Shown: one piece after another, positions 43,130 through 52,061 of the stretch
Layout: each line of letters opens with the position of its first letter
How positions within the stretch are numbered: the stretch's first letter is position 1
Source of the DNA: JBFMFR01 sp040752025
GTDB lineage: Bacteria > Chloroflexota > Anaerolineae > Anaerolineales > UBA4823
Assembly (NCBI GenBank): GCA_040752025.1
Contig: JBFMFR010000006.1
Span: 1-64,000, forward strand
Direction of reading: 5' to 3'
Length of the DNA: 64,000 bases
Program-made: the position numbers and the translations under genes
Notes under the pieces: generated by a model
Told to the model about the DNA's origin: nothing
Database searches by the model: none
What the model saw: the letters and a program-made list of their open reading frames with translations, nothing else

Positions 43130-44809
43130 CTACACCTCTGCCCGTTGCAAAGCGATCTTCTGCCTGCGAATCTGCACTTTACCAGACTTCGCCAACACCT
43201 GGCCCACCAGCGCCTCGGGCACATCCACCAGGGAATGTTTATCCTGGATCAAGATCTTGCCGATCACCTGACCGGGGATATCGGCGTGGAAGGCGATCGC
43301 CCCGACAATATCGTTAGGGTGCACACCGTGCTTCCTACCCATATTGAGGCTGATGCGCACCATGCCCGGCTCGTGTGATATACCTTCAGCAAAATCACCT
43401 GCGGGCTCGCCCCGAAATCGCCCGCCACCCTGGCGATCATAATCAGACCTGCGCCTGCGCTCGCGATAGGAAGAGCGCCGCTGGGGTTCGATGACCTCAC
43501 TTACTGGCGCGATCGGGCGCTGTTTATCCTCGGCCCGCGCTAATTTCAAAGCCACTGCCGCGATATCCAGCGCGTCATAGCCTTCCTGGAGCATTGCCTC
43601 AACCAACTCCCTCTCCCGGCGGCAGCGTCCCCGGCGCAGCCAAACGCCCATTTGGTTGATCAACCGTTCTTCGCGGAATTTGTGGATTTCTTCCTCGGAG
43701 GGCAATTTCGCCCGGTTGAGATTTTGCCTGGTGAAGGCTTCGATCTGGCGCAGGCGCCGCATCTCATAGGGCGCTACCAGCGAGATCGCCGCGCCGCTTT
43801 TGCCGGCCCTACCGGTGCGCCCGATGCGATGAACGTAAAGCTCAGCCTCGTCCGGTAATTCAAAATTGAACACGTGAGAGATATCATCGATATCCAACCC
43901 GCGCGCCGCCACATCGGTCGCCACCAACACCTTGATCTGGTTCTTGCGAAAACGGCTGACGATGCGTTCGCGCGCATCCTGGCTCAGGTCGCCGCTCAAA
44001 GCCTCCGCCGGATATCCCCGCACGGATAGCTCGTTCGCCAGGTCGCCCGTCCCTACGCGCGTGCGAACGAAAATCAACGCGCTGGTGATCTCCTCGATTT
44101 CGAACAGGCGCGTGAGCGCTGCCAGTTTATCTGCTTCGTTGACCAGATAGTAGCACTGCTCGATCGCCGCCACAGTCACCTGCTCGCGCTGGATCGTAAC
44201 CGCATGCGGGTCATGCATATAACGGTCGGCCAGGCGGCGGATCTCGGCCGGTATCGTAGCCGAAAACAGCGCAGTCTGCCGCTCAGCGGGCGTCTCTGCC
44301 AGAATCGTCTCGATGTCCTCGACGAAACCCATACTCAACATTTCATCGGCCTCGTCCAGGATCACCGTGCGCACGTGCTGGATATCCAGAACATTCTTGC
44401 GCATCAAATCCAACAAACGGCCTGGCGTGCCTACAATAATATCCACCCCTCTTTTCAGTTTGCTGATCTGGGGGCCGTATGCCTGGCCACCATACACGGC
44501 CAACACACGCACATCCTGGTAGCGCCCGTATTCGACGATGGCACCCGCAACCTGCAATGCCAGTTCGCGCGTGGGCGCTAACACCAGCCCCTGCACATAA
44601 TTATGCCCGGGTTCGAGGTTTTGTAAGAGCGGCAAAGCGAACGCAGCCGTCTTACCGGTGCCGGTCTGCGCCTGGCCAATCACATCCCGGCCGGCGATCA
44701 TCACCGGGATCAAAGCTGCTTGAATGGGGGTAGGTTCCAGATAGCCGCGCTCGGTAACGCACTGCACCAACTGCGGGTCCAGGCCCAACTGGGTAAATTC
44801 GGTTGTCAT
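43130..44809 (-). CDS. deaD: DEAD-box ATP-dependent RNA helicase (DeaD/CsdA type)
   Basis: A 559-residue RNA helicase from the ATG at 44809 (GGAG seven bases upstream). It has a Q motif, Walker A AQTGTGKTAA, LDEADEML, FSATIP, and HRIGRTGRAGKSG. A C-terminal DbpA-type RNA-binding domain (last 75 residues, VRISLNMGRKHGVHPNDIVG) follows an Arg-rich linker. DeaD unwinds RNA in ribosome assembly and mRNA decay, often at low temperature. It is preceded by an unusual structured leader containing a terminator-like hairpin. Confidence 0.93.
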   Translation of the reverse strand: MTTEFTQLGLDPQLVQCVTERGYLEPTPIQAALIPVMIAGRDVIGQAQTGTGKTAAFALPLLQNLEPGHNYVQGLVLAPTRELALQVAGAIVEYGRYQDVRVLAVYGGQAYGPQISKLKRGVDIIVGTPGRLLDLMRKNVLDIQHVRTVILDEADEMLSMGFVEDIETILAETPAERQTALFSATIPAEIRRLADRYMHDPHAVTIQREQVTVAAIEQCYYLVNEADKLAALTRLFEIEEITSALIFVRTRVGTGDLANELSVRGYPAEALSGDLSQDARERIVSRFRKNQIKVLVATDVAARGLDIDDISHVFNFELPDEAELYVHRIGRTGRAGKSGAAISLVAPYEMRRLRQIEAFTRQNLNRAKLPSEEEIHKFREERLINQMGVWLRRGRCRRERELVEAMLQEGYDALDIAAVALKLARAEDKQRPIAPVSEVIEPQRRSSYRERRRRSDYDRQGGGRFRGEPAGDFAEGISHEPGMVRISLNMGRKHGVHPNDIVGAIAFHADIPGQVIGKILIQDKHSLVDVPEALVGQVLAKSGKVQIRRQKIALQRAEV

Positions 44810-44917
44810 CAAAAAACTCCTGATCGGATATGAAACGTTTTGACGACTCCGCCGTTCTACCCATGCCTGCCGCATCCTAACCGGGCGATCTCCTCGCGGA
44901 GCGCCCCGCACGGCAAC

Positions 44918-44945
44918 AAAAAAGCCCGACTACACTACGCCGGGC
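44918..44945 (-). terminator. intrinsic terminator in the deaD leader
   Basis: On the minus strand GCCCG (44945-44941), a 12-base loop, CGGGC (44928-44924) and then TTTTTT (44923-44918) form a rho-independent terminator. It lies about 110 bases before the deaD start and downstream of a possible extended -10 promoter. It may therefore end the upstream methyltransferase transcript, attenuate deaD, or both. Confidence 0.65.
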
Positions 44946-44982
44946 AATCATTCGGATTGATCAAAACAATTTCCTAAATGTT

Positions 44983-45010
44983 GCGGACGAGTCCGCCAGT
45001 CCAACTGGAC
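44983..45010 (-). promoter_or_regulatory. two small hairpins in the deaD leader
   Basis: GCGGACGAGTCCGC (44983-44996) and GTCCAACTGGAC (44999-45010) are adjacent perfect inverted repeats. On the minus transcript they would lie at the very 5' end, ahead of the terminator hairpin at 44918-44945. Confidence 0.5.
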
Positions 45011-45020
45011 AGCGGCGGGG

Positions 45021-45029
45021 AGTATACCA
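45021..45029 (-). promoter_or_regulatory. extended -10 promoter for deaD
   Basis: On the minus strand TGGTATACT matches TGnTATAAT, giving a predicted start near 45014 and a leader of about 205 nt to the deaD ATG. No -35 consensus is present. It follows the end of the methyltransferase gene by about 50 bases. Confidence 0.5.
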
Positions 45030-45076
45030 CGTTTTCGCTATCTATGCGCTTTTCGGACCAACTCGTGAGAAAATGC

Positions 45077-46270
45077 TCATTTTGGGACCGATGAGCGCTG
45101 CGCTTCAACCACCCCGCGTCCTAACCTGACCGCTACACCACCGTTGAAGAGTGATAGGCTGGTGTCCAGGTGCAAGCCAGTTTGGCGTAAAAGCTGTACA
45201 TCACTACACAGGATCGCCACAGGCCAGCCCTGGCATTTGGCTCGCAGCACTTTACCGAATTGCGCGTACAGATTGCGCACATCCTTATCTGCGCTGACTC
45301 GCAGGCCATACGGGGGGTTGGTTACAATCCAACCGCGCTCACCTGGCTCAATCGCTGAGACCGCCCGGCACGAGAACTCGATACAGTCTCCTACACCTGC
45401 CCGCTCAGCATTCGCCTTCGCCATCTCAACTGCCCCAGCATCCCGGTCCGAGGTAATCATCCGCACAGATTGCCCGGCGGGAGGCATTCTGTTCTCGGCC
45501 AGCAGATCGCTCCATAACCTGGAGTCGAAAGCTGGCCATTCCATGAAAGCAAAGCGCCGCTTGCTGCCAGGCGGGATGCCAAGCGCCATCTGCGCCGCCT
45601 CGATCGGGATCGTCCCCGACCCACAGAAAGGATCGAGCAGCGGTGCGCTGCCGTCCCAACCTGCCGCCAAGATCATGCCTGCCGCCAGCGTCTCCCGCAG
45701 GGGAGCCTTGGCCGTTGCCAGGCGATAACCCCTGCGGTGCAGCAGCACCCCTGAAGAATCGATGCTGATCGTACAATCATCGTGCACCAGACGCGCCAGC
45801 ACTAATTGGGGTAACTGACCATCCCCCTTTTCTTCATGCTTATGTATTTGCACCGGCCGGCCCAACCGATCCTGAATCGCCCCCGCGATGCGTTCGGCAA
45901 CTGCATCGGAATGATACAGACGTGATTTATGGCAGGTTACCCGGATTGCCACCGGTTGCCCGGGTCGCAGGTAGCGTTCCCACACCAGGCGACTGGCCTT
46001 TTTGCGCAGCTCAGAAAACGCCGCTGCATAAAAATCCCCCAGGCGCACCAGCACCCGGCTGGCTGTGCGCAGATGCAGGTTAGACCGGTAAATTGTCTCC
46101 AAATCGCCTTCGAAGGAGATGCCTCCGCCCTCATCTCCCAGGCCCTTCCTCTGAGAACGATCTTTCACAAAAGCCCCCTTTACATCAACCGGGCGTACAC
46201 CCAGGCGAATCAATTCCTGCGCCGTAAACGGCTCTAAGCCAGGCGAAGTGACCGCAAACAATTTCTCCAT
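45077..46270 (-). CDS. THUMP-domain class I RNA methyltransferase (RlmL/YpsC-like)
   Basis: A 397-residue methyltransferase. The N-terminal THUMP RNA-binding domain (about 40-160) precedes a Rossmann MTase: FCGSGTIPIEAAQMA is the SAM motif and WIVTNPPYG the catalytic NPPY motif used for guanine-N2 methylation. The likely target is 23S rRNA or tRNA. It is 7 bases downstream of the YgiQ gene, in one transcript. Confidence 0.88.
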   Translation of the reverse strand: MEKLFAVTSPGLEPFTAQELIRLGVRPVDVKGAFVKDRSQRKGLGDEGGGISFEGDLETIYRSNLHLRTASRVLVRLGDFYAAAFSELRKKASRLVWERYLRPGQPVAIRVTCHKSRLYHSDAVAERIAGAIQDRLGRPVQIHKHEEKGDGQLPQLVLARLVHDDCTISIDSSGVLLHRRGYRLATAKAPLRETLAAGMILAAGWDGSAPLLDPFCGSGTIPIEAAQMALGIPPGSKRRFAFMEWPAFDSRLWSDLLAENRMPPAGQSVRMITSDRDAGAVEMAKANAERAGVGDCIEFSCRAVSAIEPGERGWIVTNPPYGLRVSADKDVRNLYAQFGKVLRAKCQGWPVAILCSDVQLLRQTGLHLDTSLSLFNGGVAVRLGRGVVEAQRSSVPK

Positions 46271-46277
46271 CGCGCCC

Positions 46278-48008
46278 CTAACGTCCCGGCTTCTGGACGA
46301 TGATATCCTTCTGGCGCTTTTTCCGGCGCAGGTCCTTCTCGACGAAGATGGGTTTGCGCGTGAATGGATCTAGTTCCGTGTAATACATCAGGCTGGAATA
46401 AGTGGAAGGTGTAGGTGTAAAAATCTGCACCTGTTCCGGGGCGATTTTGAGCTTCTGGCTAGCAAAACGCTTCAAACGCAGCATATCCTGTTCGCTGCAG
46501 CCAGGGTGCGCGGCAATCATATAATAAGTCAGAAATTGCCGCTTACCCGCCACCCGGTTGGCGCGCTCATACATCTCCTTGAAGCGCAGCAGTGCATCTG
46601 TTCCCGGCTTCCCCATGTGGTGTAAAACATGCTCTTCGGTGTGCTCCGGGGCGATCTTCATCTGCCCGGAAACGTGATGATTTACCAATTCTTCCAGGTA
46701 CTGCTTCCCACAGGCCTGATCGCCCAATAACAAATCGTAGCGGATGCCAGAAGCCACGAAAACTTTCTTCACCCCCTGGATGCGCCGGATGCGCTTGAGC
46801 AGTTCCAACTGCGGGCTATGCTCCACCTTCAACAACGGGCAGATCCCTGGAACCAGGCAGCGTTTATTTTCGCAAATGCCCCGATCCAGCTTCTTCTCGC
46901 ATTCGAACCCATACATATTTGCCGTAGGCCCGCCCACATCCAGGATATAACCCTTGAAGTCCGCACGCGTCGCCATCTGCTCGGCCTCGGCCAGGATCGA
47001 TTCCTGGCTGCGCCAGCGCACCGTCCGGCCCTCGTGGACGCTGATCGCGCAGAAATTGCATTCACCGTAGCATCCACGGTGTGTAGGGATTGAAAAGCGG
47101 ATGGTCTCCAGCGCCTTCACTTTCCCCTGGCGCTCGTAATAAGGATGTTGGGCACGCTCGAAATCCAACGCATACACCGCATCCAGTTCATCCTGAGATA
47201 AATAAGGTTCTGGTGGATTCTGGATCAGGTAGCGCTGGTCGTGTCGCTGGCACAGACCTTTGGCGGTTAGCGGATCGTTATTTCGATAGAAGGCGTGGAA
47301 CATGTCGATCATGGCTTGCTTATCGCCGGCCACCACCTCGAAAGCCGGCAGCTCCAGGTAATCTTCACGTTTCTCGTTGGAGAGATAACACAGCCCGCGG
47401 ATATCGAGCACGTCACGCCCAGCTCGTAAGCACTCCGCCAATTCCACCACCGACTTCTCCGCCATGCCATACAACAAGTAATCTGCCTTGGCGTCCAACA
47501 AAACCGATCTGCGCACACGGTCGGACCAGAAATCGTAGTGCGCCACCCGGCGCAAGCTGGCTTCGATCCCACCCAAAACGATTGGACAGGTGCGCTTGAA
47601 ATACCGCCGGATCAGGTTGGTGTAAACAATTGTAGCCCGGTCTGGCCGGCGGTCATTGACTCCGCCTGGGGTATAATCGTCGCTTTTACGCTTCTTTCGC
47701 AGAGCCGTGTAATTTGCCACCATCGAGTCTATACTACCAGCCGTCACCCCCCAGAAAAGCCTCGGCTCCCCCAGGCGGCAGATATCCTGCCCAGAATGCA
47801 CATCCGGCTGTGCAATCACGCCCACCCGGTAGCCGGCCTGTACCAAAACCTTGCCGATCACCGCTGTACCGATAAACTGGCTGTCGATATAACTATCACC
47901 GGTAACCAGAATAACGTCCAATGGGCGCTCAGGATCAAGTGGATGCCTTTTATCGGCAGTCTCCCATCCCAAGGATGCAAGCTCTTGTCGTGTTGTTGGA
48001 AGAAACAT
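46278..48008 (-). CDS. YgiQ-family radical SAM protein
   Basis: A 576-residue member of the YgiQ family, a B12-binding-like plus radical SAM protein of unknown reaction. The cluster motif is C-x3-C-x2-C in GCYGECNFCAISVHEG; IVLGGIEASLRR, the FIGTAVIGKVL opening and the C-terminal QVQIFTPTPSTYSS motif are family hallmarks. Shorter than the typical 650-700 residues because the variable C-terminal tail is brief. A TATAAT at 48055-48050 lies upstream. Confidence 0.88.
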   Translation of the reverse strand: MFLPTTRQELASLGWETADKRHPLDPERPLDVILVTGDSYIDSQFIGTAVIGKVLVQAGYRVGVIAQPDVHSGQDICRLGEPRLFWGVTAGSIDSMVANYTALRKKRKSDDYTPGGVNDRRPDRATIVYTNLIRRYFKRTCPIVLGGIEASLRRVAHYDFWSDRVRRSVLLDAKADYLLYGMAEKSVVELAECLRAGRDVLDIRGLCYLSNEKREDYLELPAFEVVAGDKQAMIDMFHAFYRNNDPLTAKGLCQRHDQRYLIQNPPEPYLSQDELDAVYALDFERAQHPYYERQGKVKALETIRFSIPTHRGCYGECNFCAISVHEGRTVRWRSQESILAEAEQMATRADFKGYILDVGGPTANMYGFECEKKLDRGICENKRCLVPGICPLLKVEHSPQLELLKRIRRIQGVKKVFVASGIRYDLLLGDQACGKQYLEELVNHHVSGQMKIAPEHTEEHVLHHMGKPGTDALLRFKEMYERANRVAGKRQFLTYYMIAAHPGCSEQDMLRLKRFASQKLKIAPEQVQIFTPTPSTYSSLMYYTELDPFTRKPIFVEKDLRRKKRQKDIIVQKPGR

Positions 48009-48049
48009 AGCACTCAGGTAAATAAACTCGCTAAGAAAAATTCAACCCA

Positions 48050-48055
48050 TTATAC
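48050..48055 (-). promoter_or_regulatory. -10 box TATAAT for the ygiQ-like gene
   Basis: A perfect minus-strand TATAAT lies 42 bases before the ATG at 48008. The opposite TATAAT at 48120-48125 serves the plus-strand gene, so this is a divergent promoter region. Confidence 0.45.
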
Positions 48056-48098
48056 CCCTAGATTTCATACCAAGTTACTCTAAAAAGGATGCTGGTGT

Positions 48099-48156
48099 TT
48101 GTACAGTACCAAATCATAGTATAATCGCCTCAGCCAGCGTCAGGCATACTGCCTGA
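48099..48156 (+). promoter_or_regulatory. promoter and hairpin ahead of the 48205 gene
   Basis: TTGTAC (48099-48104) lies 15 bases before TATAAT (48120-48125). Just downstream, TCAGGCA (48140-48146) and TGCCTGA (48150-48156) make a 7-bp inverted repeat around TAC, placed over or just after the predicted start. It could be an operator or a 5' hairpin. The start codon is at 48205. Confidence 0.45.
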
Positions 48157-48204
48157 ACTAAAAAAATTCCCCATATAGAAGATCCCAAATCAGAGCACAT
48201 CTCC

Positions 48205-49182
48205 ATGACCGAACAGACTCCCAACTATTCCCCACTCTCCCCTGAACAGCTTACAGAGTTGAACGATGCCCAAAAAGATATCTTTCAGCAACTGGATGAA
48301 AAAGATCGCCAGTTCTTTGCCAAGAACTTCTCCCCCGCCTCTCTGGGAAAAGCTCTGGAACGCAAATGGGAAACCATACAATCGCGCGCCCGTCTCTCTG
48401 CTTTCGACCAGCGCGTCAAAGAGAACCTGACCGGCCCGGGAAAAGACGCTCCTGAAAAACCCGGTTTGAACGCCGGCGATCTGGCCTTGGGAGCAGCCGG
48501 TGTGGCAGGCGTGGTCGGCATTGGAGTCCTGGCCAGCAAAATTGCCCCGGAAGGCAAAGCCACCTGGCGCGGTGTGACTCCCCGCGACCTGATCGACCCA
48601 TTGGTCAAAACCTTTGCTCGCCAGGAAAAAACCGACATCCGTTTTGAGCCTCCCACTGCAGAAGGGTTGCTGCAAGCCAGTGTGCTGCTGCGTACTTCCA
48701 GCGGCATGCTACCCGGGCTGACCGTCGTACTCACCCCGCTGAAAGAAGCCACCGAGGTGCAAATCAGCAAAGTTTCATCCGATAGCATCCTGGGAACCGT
48801 CAAGGAAGGCGGCCAAAAGCTCATCGACCTGGTGCAAGATGGTCTGCGTCTGGGCAAAAAGCAGAGCGGCGCCGAAAATTTACTGGATCTGGCAGGCAAG
48901 ATGGTTAACCAGGGCGTCGACATCGCTCAATCGGTCAAAGACCTCAACCTTGAAGACAAAGCCTGGGAAGCCATCCAAAACGTAGCTGCACCGCTGCAAG
49001 CCATCTATAACGAAAAGATGGCTGAACAGCAAGAAAGCCGCCTGAAACTGGAAATGGCCTGGGACGATTACATTTCCTGCCCCAAGTGCCGGGTCAATTT
49101 CGGCGCGGACGATCTCGAATGCCGTGTGTGCGGGACTGCCCGGCCGCCAAGACCAGAGCAGCCTGATCCGCGCGACCCTTAA
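48205..49182 (+). CDS. unknown protein with one membrane helix and a C-terminal zinc ribbon
   Basis: A 325-residue protein that I do not recognise. Residues 1-90 are hydrophilic and helix-rich; 92-111 (GDLALGAAGVAGVVGIGVLA) form a Gly/Ala-rich hydrophobic helix; 120-290 are mixed; the end has C291-x2-C294 and C305-x2-C308, a zinc-ribbon pattern, followed by a Pro/Arg-rich tail. It converges on an Hsp70-like gene, with the stop codons overlapping (TTAA). Function unknown. Confidence 0.75.
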   Translation: MTEQTPNYSPLSPEQLTELNDAQKDIFQQLDEKDRQFFAKNFSPASLGKALERKWETIQSRARLSAFDQRVKENLTGPGKDAPEKPGLNAGDLALGAAGVAGVVGIGVLASKIAPEGKATWRGVTPRDLIDPLVKTFARQEKTDIRFEPPTAEGLLQASVLLRTSSGMLPGLTVVLTPLKEATEVQISKVSSDSILGTVKEGGQKLIDLVQDGLRLGKKQSGAENLLDLAGKMVNQGVDIAQSVKDLNLEDKAWEAIQNVAAPLQAIYNEKMAEQQESRLKLEMAWDDYISCPKCRVNFGADDLECRVCGTARPPRPEQPDPRDP

Positions 49183-50531
49183 CCCATCTGCATTTCCTGT
49201 GCTCGGATTGCCAGGCCAGCCGCCACGCTGCTGAAAGCGTTGGTTTTCTTCACGCGCTCTCGACCAAAAAGCGACTCCAGCATGGCCGAGAAAGCAGGGA
49301 TACTCGATGACCCGCCAGTCTTCACCACGGCGTCGATCTGCTCAGGCTCCAAACCCGAGGCGGCTACGGTTTCCAGGACCACGTTTTCGATCTGCTGTTG
49401 ATATTCCAGGATGTCTTTCTCGAACTGAAAGCGCGTATACAACTCCCACAGATTGATGTTCTGATCTTGCAGTTCGATCACGGCCGCGCCCTGGCTGGAT
49501 AACGCAATTTTGGCGGCCTCCACCCGGTTGTAAAACGAGAAAGCCAGATCGTTGAAGATCAACGCTCGCAAGGTCTTCAGCCGCGCCGGAGCATTGCCTT
49601 TCTGGATCGCCTGCTCCAGTTTGCGCCGCACCAGAGGCGTGCTCAACTCGGGCAGCGCAATCCAATCTGGCACAGCCCGGATCAACTCCAGAATGTCCGG
49701 TTCATGGCCGATACGACCCAGCCCGAAATGCGGCAGCATGCGCGTCTGGATGATCGTCCGGTCAAAATCACTGCCCGCAATGCCGATCCCGCCGCTGGCA
49801 TACACGCGCCTGTCTCGCCGGTCCCCCAGGCGCATAATCGCAATATCCAGCGTGCCACCTCCAAAGTCGAAAATCAGTACATTCTGCGGGTTTTCTAAGG
49901 TCTGCTCGTAAGCCAGCGCCGCCGCGACAGGCTCGAATTCGAATTCCACCTGCCCGAAACCGGCCCCATAAGCCGCCAGGCGCAACGCATCCTGCGCCTG
50001 GCGGTCCAGTTCAGGCACGTCAGAAAACTTGACCGGCCGGCCCAGCGTAACGCCGTAGATCGGTCCCCCCAGGATTTGCTCGGCGCGCGCCTTCAAAGCG
50101 CCCAGATAGGTCTGCACCAGGTCAACAACCGAATAATAGCGCTCGAAGATCTGCGTCCCCTGGTAATCACCTCTCCCGCCCGATTTCCGCAAAGCCGTTT
50201 TCAAATATTGCAGCAAGCGCCCCGGTTTCAATTCATCTTCATAGACGTAAACGTCTCGCACGTAAAACATGCCATCCGAACCGTGATAATCGATCTCGCC
50301 CGCCCATTTTTTTACGAAATGGCGCATACGGTTGACATTGTGCCGGTAGTACAATTCCACCGCTTCTTGCCCAATGTACGCTTTATCATCGCGGGTAATG
50401 TAGAGGATCGTTTTGACTACCTCGGGCAGGATGTTCTGCCGATCAATGGGCAGCAAGTGTACCTTTTGGCCGTTGCAGATCGCCACGCCCGAATTGGAGG
50501 TTCCAAAATCCAAGCCTATGTTGAGCCCCAT
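49179..50531 (-). CDS. Hsp70-family actin-like ATPase (YegD-like)
   Basis: A 450-residue protein with the Hsp70/actin nucleotide-binding fold: phosphate-1 LDFGTSNSGVAI, phosphate-2 LIFDFGGGTLDIAIM and adenosine motif VVKTGGSSSIPAF. The substrate-binding domain of DnaK is absent, as in YegD. The client is unknown. The ATG at 50531 is preferred; an in-frame TTG at 50537 is also possible. It lies 9 bases downstream of the GyrA-CTD-like gene, so the two are probably co-transcribed. Confidence 0.88.
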   Translation of the reverse strand: MGLNIGLDFGTSNSGVAICNGQKVHLLPIDRQNILPEVVKTILYITRDDKAYIGQEAVELYYRHNVNRMRHFVKKWAGEIDYHGSDGMFYVRDVYVYEDELKPGRLLQYLKTALRKSGGRGDYQGTQIFERYYSVVDLVQTYLGALKARAEQILGGPIYGVTLGRPVKFSDVPELDRQAQDALRLAAYGAGFGQVEFEFEPVAAALAYEQTLENPQNVLIFDFGGGTLDIAIMRLGDRRDRRVYASGGIGIAGSDFDRTIIQTRMLPHFGLGRIGHEPDILELIRAVPDWIALPELSTPLVRRKLEQAIQKGNAPARLKTLRALIFNDLAFSFYNRVEAAKIALSSQGAAVIELQDQNINLWELYTRFQFEKDILEYQQQIENVVLETVAASGLEPEQIDAVVKTGGSSSIPAFSAMLESLFGRERVKKTNAFSSVAAGLAIRAQEMQMG

Positions 50532-50540
50532 CGCCAACCG

Positions 50541-51752
50541 TCACCTTCTCATTGACGCAGAAAACGCGGTCCAGGCTAATAGCTCACTTTGTGCCTCGAC
50601 TGTACCGATACCAAGCAATTTTTCCATGCTCTGCACCTGTAAATGACCTTGTTGGTCCAGGCTAATGCTCCAGTCACCATCGCTAACGGCTGCAGCCCCA
50701 ACCACGCGTACGCCACTTTCGCGCCGCTTCGCAGATAGCAGTGCCTTTCCCCTGGTTTTCAGCGTTTGAGCGACCTCCAGGCTTTCCTCGGCCAGATGGA
50801 TCGCCTTGCCAACCTGCGTCATCACCAGGATGGATTTCCCTGCACCTGCCAACAACACGGCTGCCAGGTGATCTGTCGCGTCCAGACGAATAACATCTTC
50901 AACAGAAAACGACAAGCGTTTGACCTCCACACGCAGCATATATCCGTGGCGACTGATCAAAATCAGATGATCTTCATTAGTGCACAGCAAAATATCGAAC
51001 ATCTTATCCGGGGATTGCTTCACACCGCTGCCGATATAATGGTTGCCCAATATCGTTTGCGCCATCGAAGTGCCGATCTTTTTGGCGCAACCCTTCCGGC
51101 TGGTCTGCAAGAAGAACTCGGACAATGCCAGCTTTGAAATCGGCAGCAGGCATGCCAGGGTTTCGCCGGCGCGTGGCTCGCTAGGAATGGGAACATTCGC
51201 CCAGTCCAGGCTTACGCCCTGCTTCGGTTGTTCCTGCCATTCTGCTGGCGCCAGGCTTTCAACCGGCAGCGCCTCCACCCGTCCAGAGGTAAAAACAAAG
51301 AGGATTTCTTCCAGGGAAGATGTTACGAATAAACGCGGCGCTTCATCCGCAGCACTTAGCTCGCCCTTGAGATTTCCCAAGAGCCTCCCATCTTCCAGGC
51401 TTCCGGGAGCGATCTCGAATCGCAGCACCTTCCCCAAAGCATCATAGACCAGCAAACTTAGCGTCTCAGAAAGCTTCTTGGATTGCGAAGTGTCCAAAAT
51501 CTCATCCCCTGCCAATTGCCCGCCTACCTGGCGTTTGAGCAGTTCGAGCTGATATTCCAGGTGGGCAATACGCTGTTCGTACTCCTCCACACGCTTGCCC
51601 GACTGCAAGGCGATGTTCTCCTCTAACAAGGCTTCGTTTCGGCTCGAGAGATCACGCAGCCGGTTAGCAATATATTGCAATATTAGAGCCGCCGATTCGG
51701 GCCGTTCCTGCACTTCTTTGAGCCATTCTTCGATTTTTTCTGTCGTTATCAT
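50541..51752 (-). CDS. coiled-coil protein with GyrA C-terminal-like beta-pinwheel
   Basis: A 403-residue protein. The first 80 residues are a predicted coiled coil (RNEALLEENIALQ, EEYEQRIAHLEYQLELLKRQ). The rest shows repeats like those of the DNA-wrapping GyrA/ParC C-terminal domain: LFVFTSGRVEALPV, FFLQTSRKGCAKKI, ILISRHGYMLRVEV, and ILVMTQVGKAIHLAE. The topoisomerase breakage-reunion domain is absent. It may bind or wrap DNA, or use the pinwheel for protein binding. The assignment is from motif resemblance only. Co-transcribed with the Hsp70-like gene. Confidence 0.65.
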   Translation of the reverse strand: MITTEKIEEWLKEVQERPESAALILQYIANRLRDLSSRNEALLEENIALQSGKRVEEYEQRIAHLEYQLELLKRQVGGQLAGDEILDTSQSKKLSETLSLLVYDALGKVLRFEIAPGSLEDGRLLGNLKGELSAADEAPRLFVTSSLEEILFVFTSGRVEALPVESLAPAEWQEQPKQGVSLDWANVPIPSEPRAGETLACLLPISKLALSEFFLQTSRKGCAKKIGTSMAQTILGNHYIGSGVKQSPDKMFDILLCTNEDHLILISRHGYMLRVEVKRLSFSVEDVIRLDATDHLAAVLLAGAGKSILVMTQVGKAIHLAEESLEVAQTLKTRGKALLSAKRRESGVRVVGAAAVSDGDWSISLDQQGHLQVQSMEKLLGIGTVEAQSELLAWTAFSASMRR

Positions 51753-52061
51753 TTTCTTCTCTATTTGCGGTATGAGTGACGCCTCCAGATTATAATACTT
51801 GCAGGACGTGAAGCAGGATCAGAAACCGCCCCTTGCCAATGATCCGCGCGCATTACCTGAAACTTAGGATATACTACTGGAAACCGCTGGTGCACAGCCA
51901 GGCTGTGGTAGTCAAAAAAGTTCCACAAGCCCCGGTTGTGACAAATTTAGGAAAGAAATCATTTGCCGCCTGGGTAAAATGACGTTACACTATAGGTTGG
52001 CTTCACTGATTTCTGATCCCTGTTAGGGATGTGTTTTTCAAACAAAAAAAGCGAGGTGCCT
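51753..52061. promoter_or_regulatory. divergent intergenic region with promoters and a hairpin
   Basis: No gene is seen in this 309-bp gap. A minus-strand TATAAT at 51794-51789 can serve the pinwheel gene. A perfect inverted repeat CACAGCC-A-GGCTGTG lies at 51893-51907. On the plus strand TTGCCG (51963-51968), 17 bases and TACACT (51986-51991) form a reasonable promoter for the modification operon, about 75 bases before its first start codon. Confidence 0.5.
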
